From NCBI GenBank assembly GCA_035537875.1, contig DATLLJ010000072.1, positions 1 through 64,000 of the forward strand: a stretch of 64,000 bases of DNA. The letters are read 5' to 3'. The position numbers were made by a program, and so were the translations under genes. Under the pieces are notes generated by a model that had not been told where the DNA came from, did not search any database, and was given only the letters and a program-made list of their open reading frames with translations. The stretch is from DATLLJ01 sp035537875 (GTDB lineage: Bacteria > Acidobacteriota > Vicinamibacteria > Vicinamibacterales > CAVVIG01). Every line of letters begins with the position of its first letter. The stretch's first letter is position 1. Shown here piece by piece: positions 25,656 to 34,073 of the stretch.

Positions 25656-27074
25656 ATGATCTTGAAACAGTTCTATCTCAATTGTCTCGCCCACGCGTCG
25701 TACCTGGTCGCTGATGAACAAGCGGGCGTGGCGGCTGTGGTCGATCCGCAGCGCGACATCGATCAGTACATTTCCTTCGCCGATGCCCATCGATGTCGGA
25801 TCGCCCACGTCGTGCTGACCCACTTTCATGCCGACTTCGTTGCGGGACACCTCGAGCTGCGCGACCGAACCGGCGCCACGATCTATCTGGGCGCCGCCGC
25901 GAAAGCCGAATACCCGTTTCGCGGGCTGAAAGACGGCGATCGCATCGAGTTCGGTCAGGTCCGTCTGGTAGCCCTCGAGACGCCGGGCCACACCGCTGAA
26001 TCGATCTCAATCCTCGTCTACGATCTCGCCGTCAGCGCCAGCGAACCTCACGCGGTGTTCACGGGCGACACCTTGTTCGTCGGCGACGTGGGACGTCCCG
26101 ATCTGCGTGTCGCGCTCGGCTGGTCGGCGAGCGAGCTGGGCGGGCTGCTGTACGAGTCGCTGCGGAGCAAACTGCTCCCGTTGCCCGACTCCAGTCTGGT
26201 GTATCCGGCTCATGGTGCCGGTTCGCTCTGTGGCAAGGCACTGGCCAAGGAAACCGTGTCGACCATCGGCGAGCAGCGGCGCTCGAATTACGCGTTGCAG
26301 CCGATGTCGAAGTCGGCGTTCATCGATCTGGTGACCGCCGATCAACCGGACGCGCCGCCCTACTTCACGTACGACGCGGTCCTCAACACCCGCGAGCGCC
26401 CGACGCTCGACGAGGCGCTCGCGCGTGAGTTGAAGCCGCTGTCGCTCGACCAGATCCTCGAGTTGCGTGCGGCCGAGGGGGCGCAGCTGCTCGATACCCG
26501 CGACCCGACGGAGTTTGCGGCGGCCCACGTCGCGGGGAGCGTGAACATCGGCCTGGACGGTCAGTACGCCACGTGGGCTGGCACCTTGCTCCGCGCCGAA
26601 GATCCGATCGTCATCATTGCCGACCCGGGGCGCGAGCGCGAAAGCGCCGTTCGTCTCGGCCGCATCGGGCTGGATGCGATCGCCGGCTATCTCGACGAAG
26701 GGCTGCTCAGCCTGCGGGCGCGGCCGGACGTGGTGGCGACGACGGATCGGATCAGCGCTCCACTCGCCGCGGAGCGACTGCGCGCCGCCGGCGCTCCGCT
26801 GTTGCTCGACGTACGCACGCCGCACGAACACGCAGACAGATACATTGCCGGCGGACTCAGTGTGCCGCTGAACCACTTGTCCCAGCACATTGGCCGCTTG
26901 CCTCGGGATCGTCCCTTGCTAGTGTACTGCGCAGGCGGATACCGTTCTTCCATCGCGGCCAGCCTGCTGCAGCAGAGCGGTTTCCGAGACGTTCAGGAAA
27001 TCGCTGGCGGCATCACGGCGTGGGAAACCGCGGGTCTGCCGCTATCGACGGGTGAGACGACCCATTCCGGCTGA
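25656..27074 (+). CDS. Persulfide-dioxygenase-like MBL-fold protein fused to two rhodanese domains
   Basis: A 472-residue cytoplasmic protein. The N-terminal metallo-beta-lactamase domain has THFHADFVAGH (His56, His58, Asp60, His65), His112 in PGHT, Asp138 in TGDTLFVGDVGRPDL and His186 in PAHGAGS, matching ETHE1-like iron persulfide dioxygenases. Two rhodanese domains follow. The first (about 265-355) has Asp323 where the catalytic cysteine should be; the second (about 365-465) keeps Cys425 in VYCAGGYRS. Such fusions oxidise glutathione persulfide to sulfite and move sulfane sulfur to thiol or sulfite acceptors. Flanking sulfite-oxidase-type enzymes fit a sulfide oxidation route. Confidence 0.9.
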   Translation: MILKQFYLNCLAHASYLVADEQAGVAAVVDPQRDIDQYISFADAHRCRIAHVVLTHFHADFVAGHLELRDRTGATIYLGAAAKAEYPFRGLKDGDRIEFGQVRLVALETPGHTAESISILVYDLAVSASEPHAVFTGDTLFVGDVGRPDLRVALGWSASELGGLLYESLRSKLLPLPDSSLVYPAHGAGSLCGKALAKETVSTIGEQRRSNYALQPMSKSAFIDLVTADQPDAPPYFTYDAVLNTRERPTLDEALARELKPLSLDQILELRAAEGAQLLDTRDPTEFAAAHVAGSVNIGLDGQYATWAGTLLRAEDPIVIIADPGRERESAVRLGRIGLDAIAGYLDEGLLSLRARPDVVATTDRISAPLAAERLRAAGAPLLLDVRTPHEHADRYIAGGLSVPLNHLSQHIGRLPRDRPLLVYCAGGYRSSIAASLLQQSGFRDVQEIAGGITAWETAGLPLSTGETTHSG

Positions 27075-27083
27075 GTGTCGATT

Positions 27084-27509
27084 TCAGTGAATGGCGCCGC
27101 TGTGCTGGTCGGCGCAGGTCTGGCACACCGTCTCGTCGCGCAACCATTCGGGCGCCGTGCGCTGTCCGCAATACTGACAGGTCTGGAACGAGGCCAGACG
27201 CGCTTCGCGCGCGCCCTTGACGAGTGCCGCGATCGCCGCCAGCAGCGCGTTCTCCGGCAGGCGCCGCCACTTCACCACGCCCACTCGCCGCGGTCTGGCG
27301 CGAAACGTGAACGGTGTTTCCCAGACACCGACGAATTCCGAGACGACGACGCTGCTCTCGGTCAGCACGACTACGACCTCGGGTGGATCGCCGCCCGTGA
27401 ACTGCAGTGTGCCGTCGATCTCCTCCTGCCGTTCGACCGGCGCCGGCAGGTTGGAGCCGAGGAACGCAATCAACTGCTCGTAACGTTCGGGCACGTCGTG
27501 TCTGTCCAT
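27084..27509 (-). CDS. Unknown protein with C-terminal four-cysteine zinc ribbon
   Basis: A 141-residue soluble protein. The first 100 residues form a mixed alpha/beta region with no domain I recognise; the end has Cys111-x2-Cys114 and Cys129-x2-Cys132, a small zinc ribbon (CQYC and CQTC). TAACAT on the minus strand (27519-27524) is 9 nt before ATG 27509, so I prefer that start to the GTG two codons upstream. Its stop is 9 bp from the convergent stop of the persulfide dioxygenase fusion. The role is unknown. Confidence 0.65.
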   Translation of the reverse strand: MDRHDVPERYEQLIAFLGSNLPAPVERQEEIDGTLQFTGGDPPEVVVVLTESSVVVSEFVGVWETPFTFRARPRRVGVVKWRRLPENALLAAIAALVKGAREARLASFQTCQYCGQRTAPEWLRDETVCQTCADQHSGAIH

Positions 27510-27593
27510 GTACACCGAATGTTACACCGCCGCGTGGATTTGATAGCCGTCCAGGTGCCGTTCATGATAAGAATCGAGCCGCGGAGGGCAGAA

Positions 27594-28757
27594 ATGACGA
27601 ACCAGAGCGCTCGGCGGGACATTCTCAAGGGCAGCCTCGCTGCCGCGGGGCTTGGCGTGCTGGGCGTGCCTGATTGGGTCCTGCCCGCCCTCGCGCAAGG
27701 GGAGACCCTGGTCCCCTTCACGGACCTGCCGGAAACCGTCAACGTCGCGCCGGCGGCGGACCGGCGAGTCCTGGACATCCGGAAGATCGACGGGCCGTTC
27801 ACTCCGCGCGATCAGTTCTACACCATCCAGCACTACGGCCACCCACCAGTGGATGCCGCAGCCTACCGGTTGAAGGTCTCAGGACTGGTCGATCGCCCGG
27901 TATCGCTGTCGCTCGACGAGCTTCGAAACCTGCGCGCGACGGAGCTCGTCGCCGGGTTCGAATGCTCGGGCAATCGGCGGCCGCTGCAGGGTCTCTCGAG
28001 CAACGGACGATGGACCGGCGTGCCGCTGCGGGCCGTGCTCGATCGCGCGGGCGTCAAGGCCGCCGCGCGCGAGTTCGTCTTCTTCGGCGCCGATCGCGGC
28101 AAGGAAGAAGTCGAGTTCCGGACGCAGAAGTTCGAAGTGGAGCAGCAGTTCGGCCGGAGCCTGTCGCGCGAACAGGCGCTGTCAGGGGAGCCGTTTCTCG
28201 CCTACGCCCTCAACGGCGAGCCGCTCACGGCCCATCAAGGGTTCCCTCTGCGCCTCATCGTGCCGGGCTGGTACGGCGTCGCCAACGTCAAGTGGCTCTC
28301 GGAGATTCACGTCCAGGCCGAACAGTACCTGGGCAAGTACCAGGCACGATGGTACCGGACGCTTCGCGGCGAGATGATCAATGGCGAGATGAAGTGGACC
28401 GAGACGGCTGTCACCCACATGCAGCTCAAATCGTTCATCGCACGCGTGACGACCGACGGCCGTCGTCACAAAGTCCTCGGTGTCGTGCTGCACGACGGAA
28501 CGCCGCTGAAATCGGTGGAAGTGCGTGTGGACGACGGGGCGTGGCGGCCGGCAAGCCTGGATGCCGCGACCAGCAGCAAGTATTCCTGGAAGCTCTTCAC
28601 GTATTCATGGGAGGCTGCCACACCGGGCGAGCACACGCTCGTCTCGCGTGTGACCGACGTCAACGGCAAGGTCCAGCCGACCGCTGAAGAGCTCGAGAAC
28701 AAGAAGACATTTCTCGAGGACAACTCGCAGCACCCGCGGAAGGTGATGATCTCGTAG
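27594..28757 (+). CDS. Tat-exported sulfite-oxidase-family molybdoenzyme (SoxC/SorA-like)
   Basis: A 387-residue protein with a Tat signal (ARRDILKGSLAAAGLGVLG; Arg7-Arg8). The Moco domain follows, with Cys124 in GFECSGNRRP as molybdenum ligand, WTGVPLRAVL, EPFLAYALNGEPL and HQGFPLRLIVPGWYG. A C-terminal Mo-co dimerisation domain (about residues 270-375) has VEVRVDDGAWRPA and FTYSWEA. This two-domain layout is that of periplasmic sulfite dehydrogenases. With the persulfide dioxygenase fusion nearby, the likely job is oxidising sulfite to sulfate outside the cytoplasm. ATG 27594 follows a GGAGGG stretch and starts the signal peptide; longer in-frame starts lack one. Confidence 0.9.
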   Translation: MTNQSARRDILKGSLAAAGLGVLGVPDWVLPALAQGETLVPFTDLPETVNVAPAADRRVLDIRKIDGPFTPRDQFYTIQHYGHPPVDAAAYRLKVSGLVDRPVSLSLDELRNLRATELVAGFECSGNRRPLQGLSSNGRWTGVPLRAVLDRAGVKAAAREFVFFGADRGKEEVEFRTQKFEVEQQFGRSLSREQALSGEPFLAYALNGEPLTAHQGFPLRLIVPGWYGVANVKWLSEIHVQAEQYLGKYQARWYRTLRGEMINGEMKWTETAVTHMQLKSFIARVTTDGRRHKVLGVVLHDGTPLKSVEVRVDDGAWRPASLDAATSSKYSWKLFTYSWEAATPGEHTLVSRVTDVNGKVQPTAEELENKKTFLEDNSQHPRKVMIS

Positions 28758-28811
28758 CCGCGCCGCCACCGCCATCCCCGTCCCGGACGCCGATCCCGAC
28801 CGGGCTTCGCC

Positions 28812-29507
28812 ATGACCGATTGGTTCTCGCCGCCTCAGCCTGTGGGATCAACACGCTGGGCGTTTCCACCCTCTCCGGTATGGCCCGAGGAAGATCTCGT
28901 CGCGGTCGGCGGCGACCTCGAACCGGCGACGCTCATCGCGGCCTATCGTCAGGGCATCTTTCCGATGGTGCTGGACGTGCCGGACCCAATCATCGGCTGG
29001 TGGTCGCCGAATCCCCGCGGCGTCATCCCGCTCGACGGTCTGCGCGTCTCACACTCGCTGCGGCAGAGCGCGAAGCGCTTCGAGGTGCGCGTCGACACCT
29101 GTTTCGGCGACGTCATCCGCGCGTGCGCGAATCCCGCGCGCGAGAGCGCCTGGATCACCGGCGAGTTCATCGAGGCGTACGCGACGCTCCATGCGCTGGG
29201 CTGGGCACACAGCGTCGAGGTCTTCGATCGCCAGGGCCGGCTGGCGGGCGGATTGTACGGCGTACGCGTCAACGGTCTGTTCGCGGGCGAGTCGATGTTT
29301 CACGTGCAGCGTGACGCCTCGAAAGTCGCGCTGATGTCGCTGGTGAGTCTGATGCGCGAAACCGGGATGACGCTGCTGGACGCCCAGTGGCAGACAGACC
29401 ACCTGGCGTCGCTCGGAGCCGTCGAAGTCGGGCGCCGGCAGTATCTGGCGCTGCTCGACAAGGCCCTTCGCACGATCCCTCAGGAAAGCAGCGGCCGGCG
29501 GATCTAG
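28812..29507 (+). CDS. aat: Leucyl/phenylalanyl-tRNA--protein transferase
   Basis: Transfers Leu or Phe from tRNA to N-terminal Lys/Arg of proteins, marking them for ClpAP under the N-degron pathway. The 231-residue protein has family hallmarks: FPPSPVWPEEDLVAVGGDL at the start, AYRQGIFPM, IGWWSPNPRGVIPL, SAWITGEFIEAYATLHALG with the HSVEV site, GGLYGVRVNGLFAGESMFH and a C-terminal LLDAQWQTDHLASLGA. Length is typical. No clpS or clpA is adjacent. It lies 54 bp after the molybdoenzyme on the same strand. Confidence 0.95.
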   Translation: MTDWFSPPQPVGSTRWAFPPSPVWPEEDLVAVGGDLEPATLIAAYRQGIFPMVLDVPDPIIGWWSPNPRGVIPLDGLRVSHSLRQSAKRFEVRVDTCFGDVIRACANPARESAWITGEFIEAYATLHALGWAHSVEVFDRQGRLAGGLYGVRVNGLFAGESMFHVQRDASKVALMSLVSLMRETGMTLLDAQWQTDHLASLGAVEVGRRQYLALLDKALRTIPQESSGRRI

Positions 29508-29517
29508 CTGGTGGTCA

Positions 29518-29814
29518 TCATCGCCGAGCTTTTTCGAGCTTGGCGTCCCGCTCGGTCGTGAGCCGCTCCCGATCGCGCCGATATTCCTGCTCGCGCGCCT
29601 CGCGTTCGGCCGGGTCGAAGATGGATCGCATGCGCCCCTGATGCAGCAGTTCCACCTCGGCGAGCTTCGCTTCGTAGAAATTCCGAATCTCGGCAATCGC
29701 GGTCTTCTGGGCGTCGGACAATGGCTTCTGCTCGATGCCGGCATCAGCGTCTTTTTTTCGGAGACGCTCCATGGCGAGCTCGTACGCAGACTTGGGAGCG
29801 GCGTCGTCTGGCAT
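29518..29814 (-). CDS. Small charged coiled-coil protein of unknown function
   Basis: A 98-residue, strongly charged helical protein (Lys, Glu, Arg-rich), almost entirely predictable as coiled coil from about residue 15, ending ERDAKLEKARR. There is no signal peptide or cysteine. I prefer ATG 29814 to the ATG at 29820 because TAGAAT on the minus strand (29821-29826) sits 6 nt before it, the leaderless arrangement seen elsewhere here. It may be an RNA- or protein-binding accessory factor, but that is speculation. Confidence 0.6.
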   Translation of the reverse strand: MPDDAAPKSAYELAMERLRKKDADAGIEQKPLSDAQKTAIAEIRNFYEAKLAEVELLHQGRMRSIFDPAEREAREQEYRRDRERLTTERDAKLEKARR

Positions 29815-29905
29815 GTTCATATTCTAGGTCCGGGGGGACCGTCGTGCTCGGGGACGCCTCACAGGCTTCCCTGAGCCCTCGTTTTCGGGGAATGACGGCA
29901 AGGTT

Positions 29906-30613
29906 TCAGAGTGATCGTCTCAAGAAGTCGCCAACCAGGCGCAGGCCTGTTTCGATCAGGCTCAGGTGAGAATCGTTGCGCTCGGCCTTGAGCGCCAGCA
30001 CGAGCGCATCGATGTCACGGGGTTCCAACCCGTCGGATCGGGAACCGGCGCCTGGCGATGAACCAGCAGTTCGACCTTCGGCAGCCGCTTGCAGCTGCTC
30101 GATGGTTCGTGTCATCTGCTTGAGATCCAGCATGGAGATAGCCGACCCGCAGTGTCGGCAGATGGAATCCCTCGTCAGATCGATGGGCGCCGCGCAGTTG
30201 GAGCAGTTGATTGTCTGAACGTTGTTCCGCAGCTCGGCCAGTTGCTGCGGGCTGAGGGGCCGCACGAAGTCCTTCGCACGCAGGAAATCGACGAACGTCA
30301 TCAGCCGTCCGTGTCCGTCGGCGCATCGCCAGTACTGAAAACGCGTGCTTCGCTGAAGGTCGTGCGTGTGCGTGAGCTCAGAACCGCAGCGTGGACAGCG
30401 AAGACGCGCAGGGAGCGGACCCGCCGCGGCGGCCGACCGCTCGCTGATGATTCCGAAGAGCTTCAATGTCGCCGACGGCGACAGCTGAATGTCCTCGTAC
30501 CGATCGAACCACAAGGCCCTGCAACCGGCACACAAATCGATTTCGACCGTCGACGACAGGCGTCGTTCGAGATCGAGGGTTGTCATTTCGGCGCCGCAGC
30601 CAGGACAGGTCAT
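29906..30613 (-). CDS. Multi-zinc-ribbon protein (TFIIB-type zinc finger)
   Basis: A 235-residue protein with several CxxC zinc ribbons. The N-terminal zf-TFIIB-like unit has Cys3, Cys6, Cys28 and Cys31 (CPGC, then DLCAGCRALWFDRYE), matching a group of small bacterial proteins that often abut membrane genes. A second ribbon (LRCPRCGSEL) and a third (NCSNCAAPIDL with ICRHCGSAI) follow, separated by a cysteine-and-histidine segment WRCADGHGR. The C-terminal helix is acidic. A role in nucleic-acid or protein binding is plausible but not shown. It is transcribed divergently from the TPR protein, with 79 bp between starts. Confidence 0.75.
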   Translation of the reverse strand: MTCPGCGAEMTTLDLERRLSSTVEIDLCAGCRALWFDRYEDIQLSPSATLKLFGIISERSAAAAGPLPARLRCPRCGSELTHTHDLQRSTRFQYWRCADGHGRLMTFVDFLRAKDFVRPLSPQQLAELRNNVQTINCSNCAAPIDLTRDSICRHCGSAISMLDLKQMTRTIEQLQAAAEGRTAGSSPGAGSRSDGLEPRDIDALVLALKAERNDSHLSLIETGLRLVGDFLRRSL

Positions 30614-30692
30614 GCAGCATCCGCCGGAAACGGGCGAGAGAGGATGGCCAACGACGAACGCATCAGGACCGAGATCGTACAATAACCGACGC

Positions 30693-32141
30693 ATGCTGCG
30701 TAGGCTGGCACGACCGCTGGCGATTCTGGGCGTCCTGGCCGCCGCCGCGCCGTCGCGCGCCCAGGGCGGTGAGGCCTCGCTGGCGGCAGCCGAGGCCTTC
30801 AGGGAACGGAGGTACGAGGTTGCTGTCGGCTTGCTGACCGAGCTCATCGGATCGGGCACGCTGCAGGGCGAGGCACTCAGCGACGCGTTGTGGAATCGCG
30901 GGATCTCGTATTCCGCGCTGGGCGACAAAGCCATGGCCTTCGACGACTTCCAGCGCTTCGCGACGATGAACCCGGACAGCGCCGACGGTCGGACGAGGCT
31001 CGTGGAAATTGGCGTCGAGCTGAAACGATACGACGCTGCAGCCAGCGCCTTCAAGTCGTTGTCCGACCTGGCGCCCGCTCGAGCAAGGGACCGGCGGGTG
31101 GACGTGCTGATCATGGCGCGGGCTTATCAGCTCAAGCGGGACTGGGACGAGGCCAGCGCCCTGCTCGAGCGCTATGCGCGGATCGACGGTGGCGATCCGG
31201 CCATCAACCTCTCACGGGCCAGAACCGCCGCGGCGATGGGCCGCCATGATGAAGCCATCGACCTCATACGACAGAGTGGCGGTCAGCACAATCTGGTGCT
31301 CGTCCGCGCCGACGACACCTTTGCGGAGCTCTGGGACGATCCGGCGTTCGCCTCCGCGGCGGATATGACGGCCCTCTACGACCGCGACCTGACGCAGGCG
31401 GAGCAAGGCCCGGCAGATCGGCTGTTTACGGTGGTGCTGCGGATGAGCGCGCTGTGGCGCCTTGGCCGATTCGACGAGGCGATTCAGCTCGGAAGGCAGA
31501 CGCTGGCGTCCGATCTCTCGAGGTATCCGGACCGCGACTATCGGGAGGCGCAGCTCCACGAACAGCTCGCCCGCGCGCTGGTCATGAAAGGCGACTTCGC
31601 GGCAGCCGAACAAACCTTTCGCGCAGGTGTGGCGCGTCTGGCGATGACCAGCGAGACAGTGGTGACGCTGTTGATGAGCGGCGGGCAGTTTCTCGCGGCC
31701 ACTGCCGACAAATACCAGGACGCCCTCGAGTTTGCTGATCGCGCCGATACGTTCGCGCGGCTGATTTACGGATCGGGAATCGGCGATTCGGTGCGGGCGC
31801 TGGCCTACTGGGGGCTGAAGCAGCGACGGAATCTCGATCGCATACTGACGCAGGTCGAAGAAAACCTCTCGACGAGCCAGAGCATCGCCGTCGACCTGTA
31901 CCTGCTGGTCGGCCGGCCAGACGACGCTGCAAGACTCGTCGCCAGCCAGCTGGCCGACCCGGCTCGTGTCGACACCGTGCTGGTCGGCTTGCAGCGTTAC
32001 GTGAAGAACAGACCCGCCCACGGCGCTGTCGAGAAAGTGATCGAAGAGGGATGGCGCGGGCTGCGGGCGCATCCCCTGGTGCTCGAGGCCCTCGCTGGGG
32101 TCGGGCGCATTACCGACATACCCGCGGCCAACAGATTCTGA
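30693..32141 (+). CDS. Exported TPR-repeat protein
   Basis: A 482-residue secreted protein. A signal peptide ends near residue 24 (AAAAPSRAQ). Helical TPR-like repeats then fill the length, for example ALWNRGISYSALGDKAMAFD, LIMARAYQLKRDWDEASALL and QLARALVMKGDFAAAEQTF. No enzymatic motif is seen. TACAAT at 30678-30683 stands 9 nt before the ATG, so a leaderless transcript is likely; earlier in-frame starts would read through the promoter. It may serve as a scaffold at the outer envelope. Confidence 0.78.
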   Translation: MLRRLARPLAILGVLAAAAPSRAQGGEASLAAAEAFRERRYEVAVGLLTELIGSGTLQGEALSDALWNRGISYSALGDKAMAFDDFQRFATMNPDSADGRTRLVEIGVELKRYDAAASAFKSLSDLAPARARDRRVDVLIMARAYQLKRDWDEASALLERYARIDGGDPAINLSRARTAAAMGRHDEAIDLIRQSGGQHNLVLVRADDTFAELWDDPAFASAADMTALYDRDLTQAEQGPADRLFTVVLRMSALWRLGRFDEAIQLGRQTLASDLSRYPDRDYREAQLHEQLARALVMKGDFAAAEQTFRAGVARLAMTSETVVTLLMSGGQFLAATADKYQDALEFADRADTFARLIYGSGIGDSVRALAYWGLKQRRNLDRILTQVEENLSTSQSIAVDLYLLVGRPDDAARLVASQLADPARVDTVLVGLQRYVKNRPAHGAVEKVIEEGWRGLRAHPLVLEALAGVGRITDIPAANRF

Positions 32142-32174
32142 ACGCGCGGCCGACGTGCGGCCCCGCGAGTTCCG

Positions 32175-33239
32175 CTACGTCCCCGACCCGCGTGTCTGCT
32201 GCGCCTTCGCGAGCTCCTCGAGCAGCGGCTCGGTCTGAGCGAACGAGATGCAGGCGTCGGTAATGCTCTGGCCGTAGCAGGCGCGTTGGCCCGGCACGTA
32301 ATCCTGCCGTCCTTCGACGAGATGACTCTCGAGCATCGCGCCGAAGATCTGTCGGCTCCCTGACGACACCTGTTCGCAGATCGCCGCTGCCACGGCGGCC
32401 TGCTTGGCGTGATCCTTCAGGCTGTTGCCGTGCGAACAGTCCACCATCACGCTCTCGCGAAGTCCCTTGGCGGCGAGGCGCGAGCAGACCTTGGCGACGT
32501 GTTCGGCATCGTAGTTCGGACCGGTCCTCGTGCCACCGCGCAGGATCACGTGGCACGAGTCGTTGCCGGTGGTCTGAAAGATCGCAGACACGCCCTGCTT
32601 GGTCACCGACGGAAACCAGTGCGGCGACCGTGCCGCCACCACGGCGTCGACCGCCGTCTGGACGTTGCCGTCCGTGCTGTTCTTGAATCCAACCGGCATC
32701 GACAGCCCCGACGCCAGTTCCCGGTGCACCTGGCTCTCCGTCGTCCGCGCGCCGATGGCGACCCACGACGTGAGGTCGGCGATGTGCTGCGGAATCTGCG
32801 TGTCGAGGAATTCCGAAGCGGTCGGCAGCCCCATGTCGTTGACGTCGATCAGGAGCTGACGTGCCAGCCGGAGTCCTTTGTTGATGTGATAGCTCTCGTC
32901 GAGGTCGGGATCGTTGATGAGACCCTTCCATCCAACCGACGTGCGCGGTTTCTCGAAGTAGCTGCGCATGACGACGATGAGGTGATCCTTGTAACGTTCG
33001 GCCAGCCCGGCCAGCTTTTCGGCATATTCGAGCGCCGCTTTGGTGTCGTGAATCGAGCATGGGCCGGAGATGACGACCAGCCGCGGATCGCGCCCGTACA
33101 AGGCATTGCTGATCGCCTGACGGGCATCGGAGACAATATTGGAGATCCGCTCGGTGATCGGGAGCTCTTCGAGCAGGATGGCCGGCGGAATGAGCGGGCG
33201 CACCTCCGTGATTCGGAGGTCGTCGGTCCGTTTGAACAT
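32175..33239 (-). CDS. 3-deoxy-7-phosphoheptulonate (DAHP) synthase, class I
   Basis: First enzyme of aromatic amino-acid synthesis, joining phosphoenolpyruvate and erythrose-4-phosphate. The 354-residue protein matches the AroG/F/H type: VVISGPCSIHD, RSYFEKPRTSVGWKGL, LPTASEFLDT, WVAIGARTTESQVHRELASGLSMPVGFKN, and VDCSHGNSLKD near the C-terminus. The N-terminal 30-40 residues correspond to the feedback-sensing region, so allosteric control by an aromatic amino acid is likely, though which one cannot be told. A perfect TATAAT on the minus strand (33258-33263) lies 18 nt before the ATG. Confidence 0.95.
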   Translation of the reverse strand: MFKRTDDLRITEVRPLIPPAILLEELPITERISNIVSDARQAISNALYGRDPRLVVISGPCSIHDTKAALEYAEKLAGLAERYKDHLIVVMRSYFEKPRTSVGWKGLINDPDLDESYHINKGLRLARQLLIDVNDMGLPTASEFLDTQIPQHIADLTSWVAIGARTTESQVHRELASGLSMPVGFKNSTDGNVQTAVDAVVAARSPHWFPSVTKQGVSAIFQTTGNDSCHVILRGGTRTGPNYDAEHVAKVCSRLAAKGLRESVMVDCSHGNSLKDHAKQAAVAAAICEQVSSGSRQIFGAMLESHLVEGRQDYVPGQRACYGQSITDACISFAQTEPLLEELAKAQQTRGSGT

Positions 33240-33257
33240 GATTCAGGTTCAGATTTC

Positions 33258-33263
33258 ATTATA
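33258..33263 (-). promoter_or_regulatory. TATAAT -10 element of the DAHP synthase gene
   Basis: The minus strand reads TATAAT, 18 nt before the DAHP synthase ATG. Its last base pair coincides with the first base of the ATG of the divergent DUF1835 gene at 33263, so the promoter of one gene reaches the start codon of the other. No strong -35 is evident. Sequence inference only. Confidence 0.5.
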
Positions 33264-34041
33264 TGCTTCACGTCACCAACGGTCAGGCCACGCTTCAGGG
33301 TTTCCGGGCCGGCAACATTCCCGGGGCGTGTCTCGCCTGGGAAGACCCGCTTCACGACGGCCCCGTGGTCGCGGCTCCTTCGCTCGAGGCGCTGTCGCGC
33401 GTTCGGGCACAAGTGTTGGCCGGTTTCGGGTGGGGAAGTCTCGACGTCCTCGACAGGGAGTTCGTCGAGAGAGATCGGGCGCTCGCGCGCTTCCGCGATC
33501 ATGACGAGACAGTGCTCTGGTTCGAGCACGACCTCTACGATCAGCTTCAACTGATTCAGCTGCTCGAATGGTTTTCCGGTCACGACCTCGGTGGGCTGCG
33601 CCTGAGCATCATTCAGATTGGCGAGCACCCGTCGGCAGGCTCGGAACATTCGTTCTCGGCAGCCAATTCAGCCACGACGCGACCGTTCTACGGCCTCGGC
33701 CAGCTCGGTGGCGGGCAGCTGGCCGCGCTGCTGCCGACGCGTGTGCCAATCACAGCGGAGCATTTCGAAGCCGGCAGGCAGGCGTGGCGCGCATTCTGCG
33801 CGCCGGAGCCGATGGCACTCGTCGATCTTGCCGGCGCCACCTTACCGGCGATGCCGTACCTCGCTTCGGCACTGCGGCGCCTGCTCGAGGAGTATTTCTC
33901 GGTGACCAACGGTCTGTCTCGGATTGAGCAGCAGCTGCTGGAATCGGCGGCGTGCATCTGCTCGGAACAACGGTGCGCTGGCGATGGGTCGACGGCGAAG
34001 GGACGCTCACGATGCGCGCACCGGATCACACGCAACGTTGA
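33263..34041 (+). pseudogene. DUF1835-domain gene with internal out-of-frame deletion
   Basis: The first 225 or so residues are a normal DUF1835 protein: MLHVTNGQATLQGFRAGN, WEDPLHDGPV, LWFEHDLYDQLQLIQLL, and LSRIEQQLLES at about 33920-33941. Immediately after, the frame changes: a different frame reads GGVHLLGTTVRWRWVDGEGT and ends at TGA 34039-34041, which is the usual C-terminal end of this family. In homologues I know, roughly 70-100 residues separate these blocks. So there is an internal deletion with frameshift at about 33938-33950. Reading on in the original frame gives a nonsense tail overlapping lhr. Either the gene is broken or the sequence has an assembly error. Confidence 0.75.
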
Positions 34042-34073
34042 CGCATGCGGTATCCTGAGAATGCCCCGCGCAC

